A stretch of DNA of 64,000 bases from Thermococcus peptonophilus (GCF_001592435.1 NZ_CP014750.1:558001-622000); one strand, 5' to 3'; shown: positions 51,933 through 60,288, counted from the first letter of the stretch. Notes: a model not told the origin generated them from the letters alone. Numbers and translations are program-made.

Positions 51933-54158
51933 ATGGTTGTGAAAGACTGTCCGGAGTGTCACGGAACGGGTAAGGTAAAAGTTGGCGAGAAGGAGTGCCC
52001 CGTGTGTGAGGGCTGGGGATACGTTCCGGCTGACTTTAAGATTGGAGATAAGCTCAAGGGTTACAGGAACCTGGATCACCTTGGAGTTGAGGATGAAGTT
52101 GATGAGATACCCTGTCCGGAGTGCCACGGGAAGGGTACTGTTCCAGTTTACGACACCTGCCCGACCTGCGGGGGAACTGGGAAGGTTCTAGCCTGTGACA
52201 TCTGTGGAAAGATAAAAGAGCCATGGGAACCCGGTATGGAGACCACGTGGGTCTGTCCTGATTGCCTGAGGAAATACAAGGTCGTTTACATCCTCGACAA
52301 GACCTGCGACTATGAGGACGTTGAGGTTGGTAGCCTGTACAAGGGTACGATTGACAGGGTTGAGCGCTTCGGTGTCTTCGTCAAGCTCAATCCCCACGTT
52401 ACCGGCCTCATCAAGAGGAAAGACCTCCTCGGTGGAAGGGAGTACAAGCCCGGCGACGAGATAGTCGTGCAGGTTCTTGACGTGAGGCCGGACAAGAGGG
52501 AAGTTGACCTAATTGAATCAGCGCTCAAGCACTACAAGACGGTCGTTGTTAGGAAGGAGCTTCCGGTCACTCCGATAGCAGAGCTGAACAAGGACATGGC
52601 CGGAAAGACCGTCAGGATACAGGGAAGGGTCACCCAGGTTCAGGTAACCGGCGGGCCGACAGTCTTCACGATAACCGACGGAACAGGAATAACCTGGGTA
52701 GCGGCCTTTGAGGCTCCCGGAGTCAGGGCTTACCCGAACATCAACGTCGGTGACATAGTCGAGGTCATCGGTAAGGTTGCCTTCCACTCGGGCGAGATAC
52801 AGATCGAAGCCAGCGACATGGCGAGGCTCTGGGGCCCGGATGCAGCGAGGGTGAAGCAACAGATAGAGGCCGAGCTCGACAGGAGGGCACAACCGGAAGA
52901 CGTTGGCTTTCTGGTAGAGAGCGAGGTTCTCGAAAAGCTCAAGCCGAGGATAATGAGGGCTGCCTTCATGATAAGGAGGGCCATTCTGGAAGGCAGGCCC
53001 ATACTCCTGAGACATCACGCCGATGCCGATGGCTATACATCCGGCCTGGCCCTTGAGTACGCTATAGTCCCGCTCATCGAGAAGATATCACCAGACCCGC
53101 AGGCGAGGTGGAAGCTCTTCAAGAGGAGGCCGAGCAGGGCACCCTTCTACGAGCTGGAGGATGTGCTCAAGGACATCATATTCATGATCGAAGACCACGA
53201 GAAGTTCGGTGACCCGCTTCCGCTGGTTGTTATAGTTGACAACGGCGGAACGAGTGAGGACATTCCGGCATACAAGCGCATTCGCGCCTACGGCGTCCCG
53301 ATAGTGGTCATAGACCACCACGACCCTCGCGAGTGGGTGAGCGAGGACAAAGCCAAGGTTGACGACTACGTTGACGTCCACGTCAACCCGCACCACGTCA
53401 AGCGCGGCTACTACGAGCTAACCGCGGGAATGCTAGCTACCGAGGTAGCGAGGTTCATCAACCCTGAAGTCGAGGACAAGATAAAACACCTTCCAGCAAT
53501 AGCTGGAACGGGCGACAGGAGCAAGGCCCCAGAGTTCTACCAGTACCTCGAGATAGCGAAGAAGGCGAAGGGCCTCAACGAGGAAGACCTGGAGAAGATA
53601 GCCGAGGTCATCGACCACGAGGCCTACTTCTGGAAGTTCATGGACGGGCACGGAATAATAGACGAGATACTCCTCCTCACCGGCAACCTTCAGAGGCACC
53701 GCGAGCTGATCAATGCCATCTATCCGGAGGTCAAGGAGAAGCAGGAGAAGGCGCTGAGGGCTTCCCTGCCGCACGTTAAGAGCGTCGTCCTGCCGAACGG
53801 CATAAGGTTCAACACGATAGATGTGGAGCTGTTTGCACCGAAGTTCAGCTATCCGTCTCCAGGCAAGCTCTCCGGCCTCATCCACGACCACTTCAAGGAG
53901 AAGTACGGTGAGGACTCGCCGATACTGACCTTGGCATACGGCCCGGACTTCGCGGTTGTCAGGGCCAGCGACGGCATGGCAGCCTACGGCTTCGACCTCA
54001 ACGAGATAATTCCAAGGCTCCAGGAGAAGCTTCCGTCAGCCGGAATCGAGGGCGGCGGTCACAGCTACGCTGGCTCGATAAAGTTCTTCGAGGGCATGAG
54101 GAAAGAAGTCCTCGAGGAGTTCGCCAAGGAAGTCGTGAAGCTGAAGAAGATTTCCTGA
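51933..54158 (+). CDS. DHH-family nuclease with DnaJ-type zinc fingers, S1 and OB domains (HAN/RecJ-like)
   Basis: The 741-residue protein holds, in order, two DnaJ-like zinc-finger regions (CPECHGTGK, CPVCEGWG, CPECHGKG, CPTCGGTGK), a further CxxC pair, an S1 domain (about 130-195), an OB fold (about 215-300), and a DHH/DHHA1 phosphoesterase (RHHADADGYTSG, VIVDNGG, VIDHHDP, GGGHSYAGS). All metal-binding Asp and His look intact. From memory, the T. kodakarensis counterpart is the 3'-5' single-strand nuclease HAN that pairs with helicase Hel308. The ATG follows GGTGAGAAG. The small encapsulin-like gene follows from its own promoter. Confidence 0.92.
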   Translation: MVVKDCPECHGTGKVKVGEKECPVCEGWGYVPADFKIGDKLKGYRNLDHLGVEDEVDEIPCPECHGKGTVPVYDTCPTCGGTGKVLACDICGKIKEPWEPGMETTWVCPDCLRKYKVVYILDKTCDYEDVEVGSLYKGTIDRVERFGVFVKLNPHVTGLIKRKDLLGGREYKPGDEIVVQVLDVRPDKREVDLIESALKHYKTVVVRKELPVTPIAELNKDMAGKTVRIQGRVTQVQVTGGPTVFTITDGTGITWVAAFEAPGVRAYPNINVGDIVEVIGKVAFHSGEIQIEASDMARLWGPDAARVKQQIEAELDRRAQPEDVGFLVESEVLEKLKPRIMRAAFMIRRAILEGRPILLRHHADADGYTSGLALEYAIVPLIEKISPDPQARWKLFKRRPSRAPFYELEDVLKDIIFMIEDHEKFGDPLPLVVIVDNGGTSEDIPAYKRIRAYGVPIVVIDHHDPREWVSEDKAKVDDYVDVHVNPHHVKRGYYELTAGMLATEVARFINPEVEDKIKHLPAIAGTGDRSKAPEFYQYLEIAKKAKGLNEEDLEKIAEVIDHEAYFWKFMDGHGIIDEILLLTGNLQRHRELINAIYPEVKEKQEKALRASLPHVKSVVLPNGIRFNTIDVELFAPKFSYPSPGKLSGLIHDHFKEKYGEDSPILTLAYGPDFAVVRASDGMAAYGFDLNEIIPRLQEKLPSAGIEGGGHSYAGSIKFFEGMRKEVLEEFAKEVVKLKKIS

Positions 54159-54233
54159 TGCCCCTTTTCTTTCCCGGGTTTTGTTCCTGCAAACGTTTTT
54201 AACCTTCAGGACAACCCAGAGATGGTGACAGTT

Positions 54234-54512
54234 ATGAGGGGAGACCTGATAAGGATTCTGAGCTCTGTTGAAGAGAAGGCAAACGAGCTGAAGCTGGAGG
54301 GTTTTGAGCCCGATGTAGTTCTCGTTGGCAAGGAAGCCTACGAGTTCATAAAGGAACAGGTAAACGAGGAGTTTGGTGGGGACGAAGAAGTTCTTGAGCT
54401 CTCCGGCCTCAGGGTGAGAATCCTTGAGGAGCTCGGGGGAGATGCGGTCGTCGTTGACACCAAGGCCCTTGGATACGCTCCAGCCGCGAGGCGCTTCAGG
54501 GTTGTTCAATAA
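54234..54512 (+). CDS. DUF1884 protein, HK97 A-domain (family 4 encapsulin-like)
   Basis: The 92-residue protein starts MRGDLIRILSSVEEKANELK and contains VVLVGKEAYEFIKEQ and ILEELGGDAVVVDTKALGY. It closely resembles, from memory, the P. furiosus DUF1884 protein of known structure, an isolated A-domain of the HK97 capsid fold. Such proteins have been grouped as family 4 encapsulins of Thermococci. ATG 54234 follows GGTGACAGTT, and a TATA element CGTTTTTAACC lies about 30-40 bases upstream. Whether it assembles is unknown. Its neighbours are the DHH nuclease upstream and a convergent CitG-like gene that overlaps its end by 17 bases. Confidence 0.85.
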   Translation: MRGDLIRILSSVEEKANELKLEGFEPDVVLVGKEAYEFIKEQVNEEFGGDEEVLELSGLRVRILEELGGDAVVVDTKALGYAPAARRFRVVQ

Positions 54513-55422
54513 CTCCCCACGCCTTTCCGTCCACAACTTTGATTTTCAGGCCCGCGAGGGCTAAAACGCTGAGCGAAGCCGCCATGATGTCGGCGAGGCT
54601 TCCAGGATTCCTCAGGTCACCTTTTTCCCTGAGAAAGGCGTCGAACTCATCAACGCTGAGCCCTCCCTTGAGAACCTCCCGGGCTTTTTCCATCACGAGC
54701 TCCGCTTCTTCCTTACCGGCTTTCCTGACTATGAGGGTGTCTTCCCTGCTTGCCAGAAGTTCGAGGAAGGCCCTGACGGCAGCATCTTCAAGAGGGTACT
54801 CTTTTATGAGCTGGAATAGTCTCTCAGCGGTCGAGTACGTGAGCTCGTAGCCGGTGAGCCACTCACAGAAGACAAGCTCCCTCTCACAGCTTATCTCAGC
54901 GAGCTTCCACAGGTTTATTCCGTCCCTGAAGAGCTCCTCAAATGAGTCGTCAGAATAGACATCGTACTTGACCTCACCGGGTATTCCCTTCGGGTTGGCC
55001 GTCCTGATTGCCCGGTAAAGCTCCATTGTGTCTCTAACCGTTGAGGACCGGATGAGATCGCGGGCCTTTTCTCCAGCCTCCAGGGGGTTCTTCGAAAGGG
55101 AAGCGCCCATGGCCAGAGGTATTCCCAGTACGAGAACTCCAAAGTTAGGGTTGGCGTCCTGGACTTCCTTCGACGCTATCACCGCCCGTTTTATCAGACT
55201 CCCAATACCAGCCTCAGACGGGAAGAGCTCGCCCCTCCTGACCAGCTCCGCAGTCCTCACGGCCTCATGGTAAACACTCACAACAGCGGTGTTGGCAAAT
55301 ATGAAGTTGTAGAGGGTAAGGTCGCTGAAGTCGCGGTAGCGGTTCACGTTGCCGGGCTTTGGAAGGGCCGCCTCCAGCAGGGGGCCAAGCAGAAACGCCC
55401 TCACTATCTTCCAGCGCTCCAT
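54496..55422 (-). CDS. CitG/MdcB-like triphosphoribosyl-dephospho-CoA synthase family protein
   Basis: CitG enzymes make the CoA-derived cofactor of citrate lyase or malonate decarboxylase. The 308-residue protein has the family motifs ALPKPGNVNRYRDF and GDLRNPGSLADIM, and SSTVRDTMELYRAI. No citrate lyase or malonate decarboxylase gene is nearby, so its role in this archaeon is unclear. ATG 55422 follows GGTGGTGTGA. It begins directly after the stop of the small membrane protein in a PspC operon. Confidence 0.87.
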   Translation of the reverse strand: MERWKIVRAFLLGPLLEAALPKPGNVNRYRDFSDLTLYNFIFANTAVVSVYHEAVRTAELVRRGELFPSEAGIGSLIKRAVIASKEVQDANPNFGVLVLGIPLAMGASLSKNPLEAGEKARDLIRSSTVRDTMELYRAIRTANPKGIPGEVKYDVYSDDSFEELFRDGINLWKLAEISCERELVFCEWLTGYELTYSTAERLFQLIKEYPLEDAAVRAFLELLASREDTLIVRKAGKEEAELVMEKAREVLKGGLSVDEFDAFLREKGDLRNPGSLADIMAASLSVLALAGLKIKVVDGKAWGVIEQP

Positions 55423-55650
55423 TCACACCACCAGGTACAGGATTAGATAGATTATGTAGAGCACTAAGACGGCTTTCCTGAGGGTCCTTCTGGTAAGCAT
55501 GTACAGGCCGAGGGCCAGCAGGGTCACTCCCCAGAAGGCGTTCTTTATGTAGGACGCGTAAGCCCTCAGCGGCTCGAGTACTGCCGGCTGAAACTCCTTC
55601 AGAAGGAGCAGAAGCCCAAGGAAAATGAAGATGTATCCAAGCGTCCTCAT
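55423..55650 (-). CDS. Small membrane protein in the PspC operon, 75 residues
   Basis: The peptide has two or three hydrophobic segments (LGYIFIFLGLLLLLKE, WGVTLLALGLYML, AVLVLYIIYLILYLVV). ATG 55650 follows GGGTGAGTGAT; the stop of PspC overlaps the ribosome-site region and the CitG-like gene starts at its stop (TGAATG). I do not recognise the family. The organisation suggests a three-gene transcript pspC, this gene, CitG-like. Confidence 0.7.
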   Translation of the reverse strand: MRTLGYIFIFLGLLLLLKEFQPAVLEPLRAYASYIKNAFWGVTLLALGLYMLTRRTLRKAVLVLYIIYLILYLVV

Positions 55651-55651
55651 A

Positions 55652-56083
55652 TCACTCACCCTCCTTAAGGAGCACTACGCCGATTACCAGCAGGACAACT
55701 GCAAGGAGTGTCTTGAAGCCTACCACAGGGAGCACTCTAAAGGCGGAATCCACCAGAAGGATAGCTCCAAGCAGTATCAGGACAAGGGCAACTATTCTGG
55801 ACGTGCTGTCCTCGTGAACCACTGCATCCAAGCTCTCCCCAGCTTCCTTTATGACGTCTTCGAGCTTCTTGCCGAGGTCAGTGCCCTCTTCCTCAGAGCT
55901 CTCTTCGGGCATCACCAGAGCCGCAAGCAGGTAAGCCAGCGTCATAACGCCTGGATTAACCGCGAAGAGAACGACGAAGATAAGCCTGACAATAGTCGGG
56001 TCCACTTCTAGGTACTCGGCTATCCCCCCGAGGACTCCAAGGAAAATCCTATTCTTTTTTGATCTCACGAGCTTCTTCTTCAT
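55652..56083 (-). CDS. PspC-domain membrane protein
   Basis: The 143-residue protein has the PspC domain at its N-terminus (RIFLGVLGGIAEYLEVDPTIVRLIF in family form; visible cores FLGVLGGIAEYLEVDPT) with one or two membrane helices, a soluble acidic linker (about 60-90), and two more helices. In bacteria PspC senses membrane stress; the archaeal role is unstudied as far as I know. ATG 56083 follows GGTGAGAGT. Confidence 0.87.
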   Translation of the reverse strand: MKKKLVRSKKNRIFLGVLGGIAEYLEVDPTIVRLIFVVLFAVNPGVMTLAYLLAALVMPEESSEEEGTDLGKKLEDVIKEAGESLDAVVHEDSTSRIVALVLILLGAILLVDSAFRVLPVVGFKTLLAVVLLVIGVVLLKEGE

Positions 56084-56149
56084 ACTCTCACCAATGATAA
56101 AAAGGAGCGAAGCTTAAAAATCATTGCCCAACCACAACGTCGGATATCC

Positions 56150-56275
56150 TCACGAGAACCGGCCTCCTTTTTGCGAAGCTGGTGATCGTGAATAATCACA
56201 ACCGCGACCGGACTCGAAGACAACTGCAAGGATGACACCTACAATAAAAGGGAGAACTCCACCACGTCTGAGCAT
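56150..56275 (-). CDS. Possible small peptide with signal-like start, 41 residues
   Basis: The frame reads MLRRGGVLPFIVGVILAVVF and then a short polar tail with GCDYSRSP. GGGTGAAAGC precedes the ATG, and a TATA-like GCTTTATAC lies about 35 bases upstream, so expression is plausible. The 320 bases between PspC and PfpI hold nothing else. The tail does not look conserved and this may be a decayed membrane protein. Confidence 0.35.
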   Translation of the reverse strand: MLRRGGVLPFIVGVILAVVFESGRGCDYSRSPASQKGGRFS

Positions 56276-56404
56276 GCTTTCACCCATTCAATATAGCCAA
56301 TACATCGTATAAAGCTTACGCTTTTGAAAAGTTATAAAGGCACCAACTGTTGCCCTCAGTCAGCCCCAAGTTGAATAACACAGAACAAAAAAGAGGAGAG
56401 GTAA

Positions 56405-56905
56405 TCACTTCAAAAGCCTGATGAACTCCCTCATCCAGGCGTACAGGTCCCCTGGATGCCTTGAGCTGACCCAGTTTCCGTCAACGACGACCTCTGCATC
56501 AATCCACTCGGCGCCAGCGTTCTTCACGTCGTCCCTGATGGTTACCGTGCTCGTGCCCTTCCTCCCCTCCAACACGCCGGCGGAAATGAGTATCTGCGGC
56601 CCGTGGCAGATGCTTGCAACTGGCTTTCCGTCCTCGAACATCTTCTTCGTTATTGCGACGGCCTTCTCGTTCAGCCTGACGATCTCCGGTGCCCTTCCTC
56701 CCGGGAGAACCAGCGCGTCGAACTCGTCTGGATCAACCTCGTCAAAGGCAAGGTCAACGTTGACCGTGTAGCCATGCTTGCCCGTTATCTTGCCCCTCCG
56801 GAAGCTGGCGACGTAGACTTCATGGCCCTCTTCCTTGATCCTGTGGAGGGGATATATCAGCTCAAGGTCTTCAAAACCGTCAGCACTCAGAATCAAGACC
56901 TTCAT
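56405..56905 (-). CDS. pfpI: PfpI intracellular protease/deglycase
   Basis: The 166-residue protein has the same length as the P. furiosus and P. horikoshii PfpI proteases. Nucleophile Cys100 lies in ASICHGPQ, and Glu12 in GFEDLELIYP, as in the known structure. The family forms hexamers with chaperone, peptidase and deglycase activity. ATG 56905 follows GAGGTGATTGAG. It stands alone as a single-gene unit. Confidence 0.95.
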   Translation of the reverse strand: MKVLILSADGFEDLELIYPLHRIKEEGHEVYVASFRRGKITGKHGYTVNVDLAFDEVDPDEFDALVLPGGRAPEIVRLNEKAVAITKKMFEDGKPVASICHGPQILISAGVLEGRKGTSTVTIRDDVKNAGAEWIDAEVVVDGNWVSSRHPGDLYAWMREFIRLLK

Positions 56906-57006
56906 CTCAATCACCTCCATAACATTCAGATAAAGATTGAAACTCGACATTTATAACCCTTGCTGGACAGAAATGGTGAACACGCAAAATACCGTAAAAA
57001 GAAAGT

Positions 57007-57462
57007 TCAGAGCGGCAGTTCGGTGGTCTCCTTGTGAACCTTGAGGACGACCATCGTGTGCGTTGCTTCAACACCTTCAATGCTACCCATCTTGTCCAGG
57101 AACTCGTTGAGCTCTGAGCTACTCCTAGTCCTGATTTTCACTATCATGTCGTAGTCACCGGTGGTCTCATAGACCTCACATATCTCGGGATACTTCTTAA
57201 GCTGGTCAGCGACGTGGCCGTACATCCCAGCTTTGGCCTTTATGAGAATGAACGCGAGTATGTTGAAACCGAGAGCATTTGGATCCAGAATGACCGTGAA
57301 CTTCTTTATTATTCCCTTCTCCTTGAGCTTCTTTATGCGCTCATATATTGTGGACTCGGCAAGTCCCACTTCCTTTGATATTTCTCGAAGGGGAGTTCTG
57401 CTGTTCTTCTGGAGAATCATGAGGATTTTCTTATCAACTTCGTCAAGACCTCCTCTAGCCAT
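57007..57462 (-). CDS. Lrp/AsnC regulator, FL11-type
   Basis: The 151-residue protein has an N-terminal helix-turn-helix (LREISKEVGLAESTIYERIKKL in family form; core LAESTIYERIKK) and a C-terminal RAM effector domain (YEVYETTGDYDMIVKI in part). It closely resembles the Pyrococcus feast/famine regulator FL11, including the ending HKETTELP. That protein responds to lysine and controls metabolic genes. ATG 57462 follows GGTGGTGATGTTT. A palindrome GAAAATTTTC lies over its promoter, which fits autoregulation. It is divergent from the DRG GTPase gene. Confidence 0.92.
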   Translation of the reverse strand: MARGGLDEVDKKILMILQKNSRTPLREISKEVGLAESTIYERIKKLKEKGIIKKFTVILDPNALGFNILAFILIKAKAGMYGHVADQLKKYPEICEVYETTGDYDMIVKIRTRSSSELNEFLDKMGSIEGVEATHTMVVLKVHKETTELPL

Positions 57463-57478
57463 AAACATCACCACCATG

Positions 57479-57488
57479 GAAAATTTTC
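57479..57488 (-). promoter_or_regulatory. Palindrome at the FL11-type regulator promoter
   Basis: GAAAATTTTC is a perfect 10-base palindrome between the regulator's TATA element (GATTTATAAGC, reverse strand, about 57498-57508) and its ribosome site. It resembles, loosely, the FL11 target TGAAA-N3-TTTCA known from memory. Confidence 0.4.
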
Positions 57489-57571
57489 GGAAGAGCTTAT
57501 AAATCTGCCGACTATAGGATACCATACGTTTATAAAAACCCGTTCGTCTTTGCGGACGGGGGTGACAGGGA

Positions 57572-58738
57572 ATGCCAACGAACGTAACAGCGGAATACCT
57601 TGCCGCGGAAGAGGAGTACAGGAACGCCAAGACCATTCCAGAGAAGATCCGCGCCCTGGAAAAGATGTACGCCACAGTCCCGAAGCACAAGGGTACGGAA
57701 AAGCTTAGACTCCAGATCAAGAGGAAACTCGCAGAGCTCAGGAAGGAACTTGAAAAACAGAGGCAGATGCGCAAGGGCGGTGGCGGCCCCTCAATGGCCG
57801 TAAGGAAGGAAGGTGCGGCACAGATAGTCCTGGCCGGTCTTCCAAACGTCGGTAAAAGCTCCCTGATGAGGGCGCTGACGAACGTGGATGCCGACGTTGC
57901 CGACTACGCCTTCACGACAGTGGAGCCGATTCCGGGAATGATGCACCACAAGGACGTTCAGATACAGCTGGTCGAAGTCCCTGGACTGGTGGAGGGTGCA
58001 GCACTCGGAAAGGGAATGGGCCCCCAGCTGTTGAGCGTTATCAGGAATGCCGATGCGATAGCCATCGTTGTTGACCTTTCCCAAGACCCAGTTAAACAGA
58101 TGGAGATTCTCCTGAGGGAGTTCGAGAGGGCAGGCATCAAGGTGAACAAGAAGAAGCCAAAGGTGGAGATAAAGAGGACGGCCAGCGGCGGTATCGTCAT
58201 CAACGGCCAGGAGAACATAAAGGGCGACATCCAGGAAGTCATGAAGATGCTCAGGGAGGAGAGGATACACTCGGCGGAGATAACCGTTAAGGAACCTGTG
58301 ACCCTCGAAGAATTTGCTGACGCGCTCGATGAGAGTCTCGTCTGGAGAAGGGCAATCATCATAGCGAACAAGGGCGATGCTCCGGGGAGCAAGGAGAACT
58401 ACGAAAAGCTCGTCAAGGCCTACGGCGACCGCTTCAAAATAGTGCCGGTCTCAGCGAGGAGAAAGATCAACCTCGACAATCTCAAGGACGAGCTTTACGA
58501 GCTGGCTGGGATTATCAGAGTTTTTACCAAGAGTCCCGGAGAAGAGCCCGCTTATCCGCCAGTGGCGCTCAAGAAGGGCTCAACTGTCATGGATCTGGCT
58601 GAGAGGATTCACAAGGACTTCGCCAAGAACTTCCGCTACGCGAGGGTCTGGGGCAAGAGCGTCAAGTTCCCCGGTCAGCGCGTTGGGGCCGACCATGTGC
58701 TCGAGGACGGGGACATAGTGGAGATACACGCGAGGTAG
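57572..58738 (+). CDS. DRG-family GTPase with TGS domain
   Basis: DRG/Rbg GTPases associate with ribosomes and are conserved from archaea to humans. The 388-residue protein has an N-terminal helical extension (residues 1-75), G1 GLPNVGKSS, G3-region VEVPGLVEGA, G4 NKGD and a C-terminal TGS domain (about 310-388, GQRVGADHVLEDGDIVEIHAR in part). ATG 57572 follows GGGGTGACAGGGA. It is divergent from the FL11-type regulator, with 109 bases between starts. Confidence 0.94.
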   Translation: MPTNVTAEYLAAEEEYRNAKTIPEKIRALEKMYATVPKHKGTEKLRLQIKRKLAELRKELEKQRQMRKGGGGPSMAVRKEGAAQIVLAGLPNVGKSSLMRALTNVDADVADYAFTTVEPIPGMMHHKDVQIQLVEVPGLVEGAALGKGMGPQLLSVIRNADAIAIVVDLSQDPVKQMEILLREFERAGIKVNKKKPKVEIKRTASGGIVINGQENIKGDIQEVMKMLREERIHSAEITVKEPVTLEEFADALDESLVWRRAIIIANKGDAPGSKENYEKLVKAYGDRFKIVPVSARRKINLDNLKDELYELAGIIRVFTKSPGEEPAYPPVALKKGSTVMDLAERIHKDFAKNFRYARVWGKSVKFPGQRVGADHVLEDGDIVEIHAR

Positions 58739-58979
58739 TGTTGGCTATTATTTTGGATCTTCTCTCCCAAATTCCTTCTAGAAGGCGATTCTAAAAGGAA
58801 CCAAGAACTTAAGCAAACCCAATGGGGCTGTCGTCCCGTGCGTTGGAGCTCCGCTTTAACGTCATTCAGGAAGCTTTTAGAAAAAGATTTCACCAAAAGG
58901 TTGAATGTCTTCGTGAGATTTGCTGAGAATTAAGGATTCTTCTAGTTCACGAGCGGAGTAATGTGGGTTTTCTTCTTTT

Positions 58980-58998
58980 TAACGCTCTTCGAGCGTTA
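58980..58998. repeat. Hairpin 1 of the repeat block
   Basis: TAACGCTC-TTC-GAGCGTTA has perfect 8-base arms and a 3-base loop. Confidence 0.65.
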
Positions 58999-59088
58999 TA
59001 TTGCGAGCAAACCTCTTGAAAATTGCTAATTAGTAATGAGAATTACTGAAAAGCAGGGCACTCAAAAGGACATTCCCTCTTTGATGAA

Positions 59089-59130
59089 ACTTTTGCCCTT
59101 CAAGCTTTTTGGAAAAGCTTGACCAAAAGT
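59089..59130. repeat. Long inverted repeat inside the repeat block
   Basis: ACTTTTG and CAAAAGT form outer arms, and CAAGCTTTT and AAAAGCTTG form inner arms around a short loop. The full structure spans 42 bases with small internal loops. Confidence 0.55.
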
Positions 59131-59242
59131 GTCTCCTTCTTCTCGAACTTTCCTTATTGATGAGTGTATGCTCTACCAGAAAGCAAGTTCACGCGGGTTT
59201 ACTCCCAAAATCTCTCGTTAATAATGATTTCAAACTTTCTTT

Positions 59243-59261
59243 TAGCGCTCTTCGAGCGCTA
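59243..59261. repeat. Hairpin 2 of the repeat block
   Basis: TAGCGCTC-TTC-GAGCGCTA has perfect 8-base arms. Compared with hairpin 1, one A:T pair has become G:C on both arms, a compensatory change. Confidence 0.65.
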
Positions 59262-59375
59262 TACTGTGAGAAAATCCTGTAAATCTAGCAACTCGATAAG
59301 TAAACCCACTTAAAAATAGCTTGTTAGAATCGCATACTAGCTTTCCACCAGCGCTTTCGCAAGAAAGGACTGTTA

Positions 59376-59453
59376 TGGTGGGCCCGCGGGGATTCGAACC
59401 CCGGACCTCCGCCGTGTGAGGGCGGCGTCATAACCAGTCTAGACCACGGGCCC
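59376..59453 (-). tRNA. tRNA-Val (anticodon CAC)
   Basis: On the reverse strand the acceptor arms GGGCCCG and CGGGCCC pair over 7 bases. The anticodon loop CTCACAC sits on CCGCC/GGCGG, giving anticodon CAC, which reads GUG. The T arm CGGGG-TTCGAAT-CCCCG is perfect and CCA is encoded. A TATA element (CTTTATATTTTC, reverse strand, about 59477-59488) lies about 25 bases before the 5' end. No intron is seen. Confidence 0.97.
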
Positions 59454-59493
59454 GCCCGAAGTAGTGAAAGGGTGGGAAAATATAAAGCTTTCG

Positions 59494-60288
59494 CTAAACT
59501 TCCTCAAGAATCTCTTCCGGTGCTCCAGCGAACTCTACCAGGTATTCTGCCTCAACTATGTGGAGCCTGCCCGGGACGATGAGGACGTGGGGCTGTCTTC
59601 CGAAGTCCTCCTTTATAAGCTCCCTGACGTAGCCAGCCCTCAGAGTTGGCTCAAGCGAGCCGGCCCTCGCTAAGACGACGACAAGGGTCTCAGGGGTGAA
59701 CACTCCTTCACCTTTCATTTCCTCGACCTTGAGAAGTATCTCCATCGCTTCATTGGCCGTCATGTAGCGGTTCTGATCCGCTTTTATGTCGAGGAACAGG
59801 AGCGTGTGGAGGCCCCTCTCTTTGTTCTCCTTTATCACGTCGTAGTGGCTCGTCGGGAACCAGTTTTTCTCGGGATATGCGACGGTAGCGCTCTTCCCAA
59901 ACTTGTATATCTGCAGGCCGGTGATCGCCACTGCGGAGTAGATGCTTGGAGCGTGGATGATGTAGCTCTCAACACCCGCTTTCTTGGCCCTTATCCTGAG
60001 GTCCGAGTGTGTTGTTGCCACCATAGGGTCTCCAGCGGTCAAAAACGCAACGTCCTTCTCCTTAGCCTCAGGGAGGACTATCCTCTCGAAGTTCAGCTCA
60101 ACATCCTCCCTGGTAAGCCGAATTATTGGCTTACCGATGAGCTCCTCAATTTTCTCAAGGGTGGTACCCGCTAAAAGGGAGGTGTAGAACTCCGCGAAGA
60201 CCTTGTCACATTTTCTCGCGGTTTCCAGCCCCTTGAGCGTAATGTCCTTTTCATCGTAAAGGCCCAGCCCAATGAAGTACAGCGCCAT
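59494..60288 (-). CDS. dphB: Diphthine synthase DphB (Dph5)
   Basis: DphB methylates the modified histidine of elongation factor 2 on the way to diphthamide. The 264-residue protein begins ALYFIGLGLYDEKDIT and has LTAGDPMVATTH and HAPSIYSAVAITGLQIYKFG, the typical tetrapyrrole-methylase fold signatures. ATG 60288 follows GGTGATGGAA. Its promoter is divergent from the DtxR-type regulator gene. Confidence 0.96.
   Translation of the reverse strand: MALYFIGLGLYDEKDITLKGLETARKCDKVFAEFYTSLLAGTTLEKIEELIGKPIIRLTREDVELNFERIVLPEAKEKDVAFLTAGDPMVATTHSDLRIRAKKAGVESYIIHAPSIYSAVAITGLQIYKFGKSATVAYPEKNWFPTSHYDVIKENKERGLHTLLFLDIKADQNRYMTANEAMEILLKVEEMKGEGVFTPETLVVVLARAGSLEPTLRAGYVRELIKEDFGRQPHVLIVPGRLHIVEAEYLVEFAGAPEEILEEV

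Larger units (their letters stand above)
58739..59375. repeat. Non-coding block with two diverged repeat units before tRNA-Val
   Basis: About 637 AT-rich bases lack any supported gene. Two units appear in the same order, near 58868-59040 and 59101-59290: an AAGCTTTT-GAAAA segment, ACCAAAAG, GTTCACG, and an 8-base hairpin with TTC loop followed by a TAT-CTG/TTG-GAG segment. The two hairpins are 263 bases apart. The block could be a duplicated structured RNA, or a decayed element by a tRNA gene. No transposase or integrase remnant is visible. Confidence 0.5.

Noticed and set aside
57463-57774. N-terminal extension of the FL11-type regulator to about 255 residues
   Set aside because: The extension runs through the promoter region and opposite the DRG gene start. 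GGTGGTGATGTTT before ATG 57462 sets the true start.
58739-59375. CRISPR array in the repeated block before tRNA-Val
   Set aside because: There are only two diverged units about 260 bases apart. No short direct repeats with regular spacers are present.
59376-59453. tRNA-Val as an integration site for a mobile element
   Set aside because: The gene is intact and no integrase, partial tRNA copy or foreign block is visible in the flanks.
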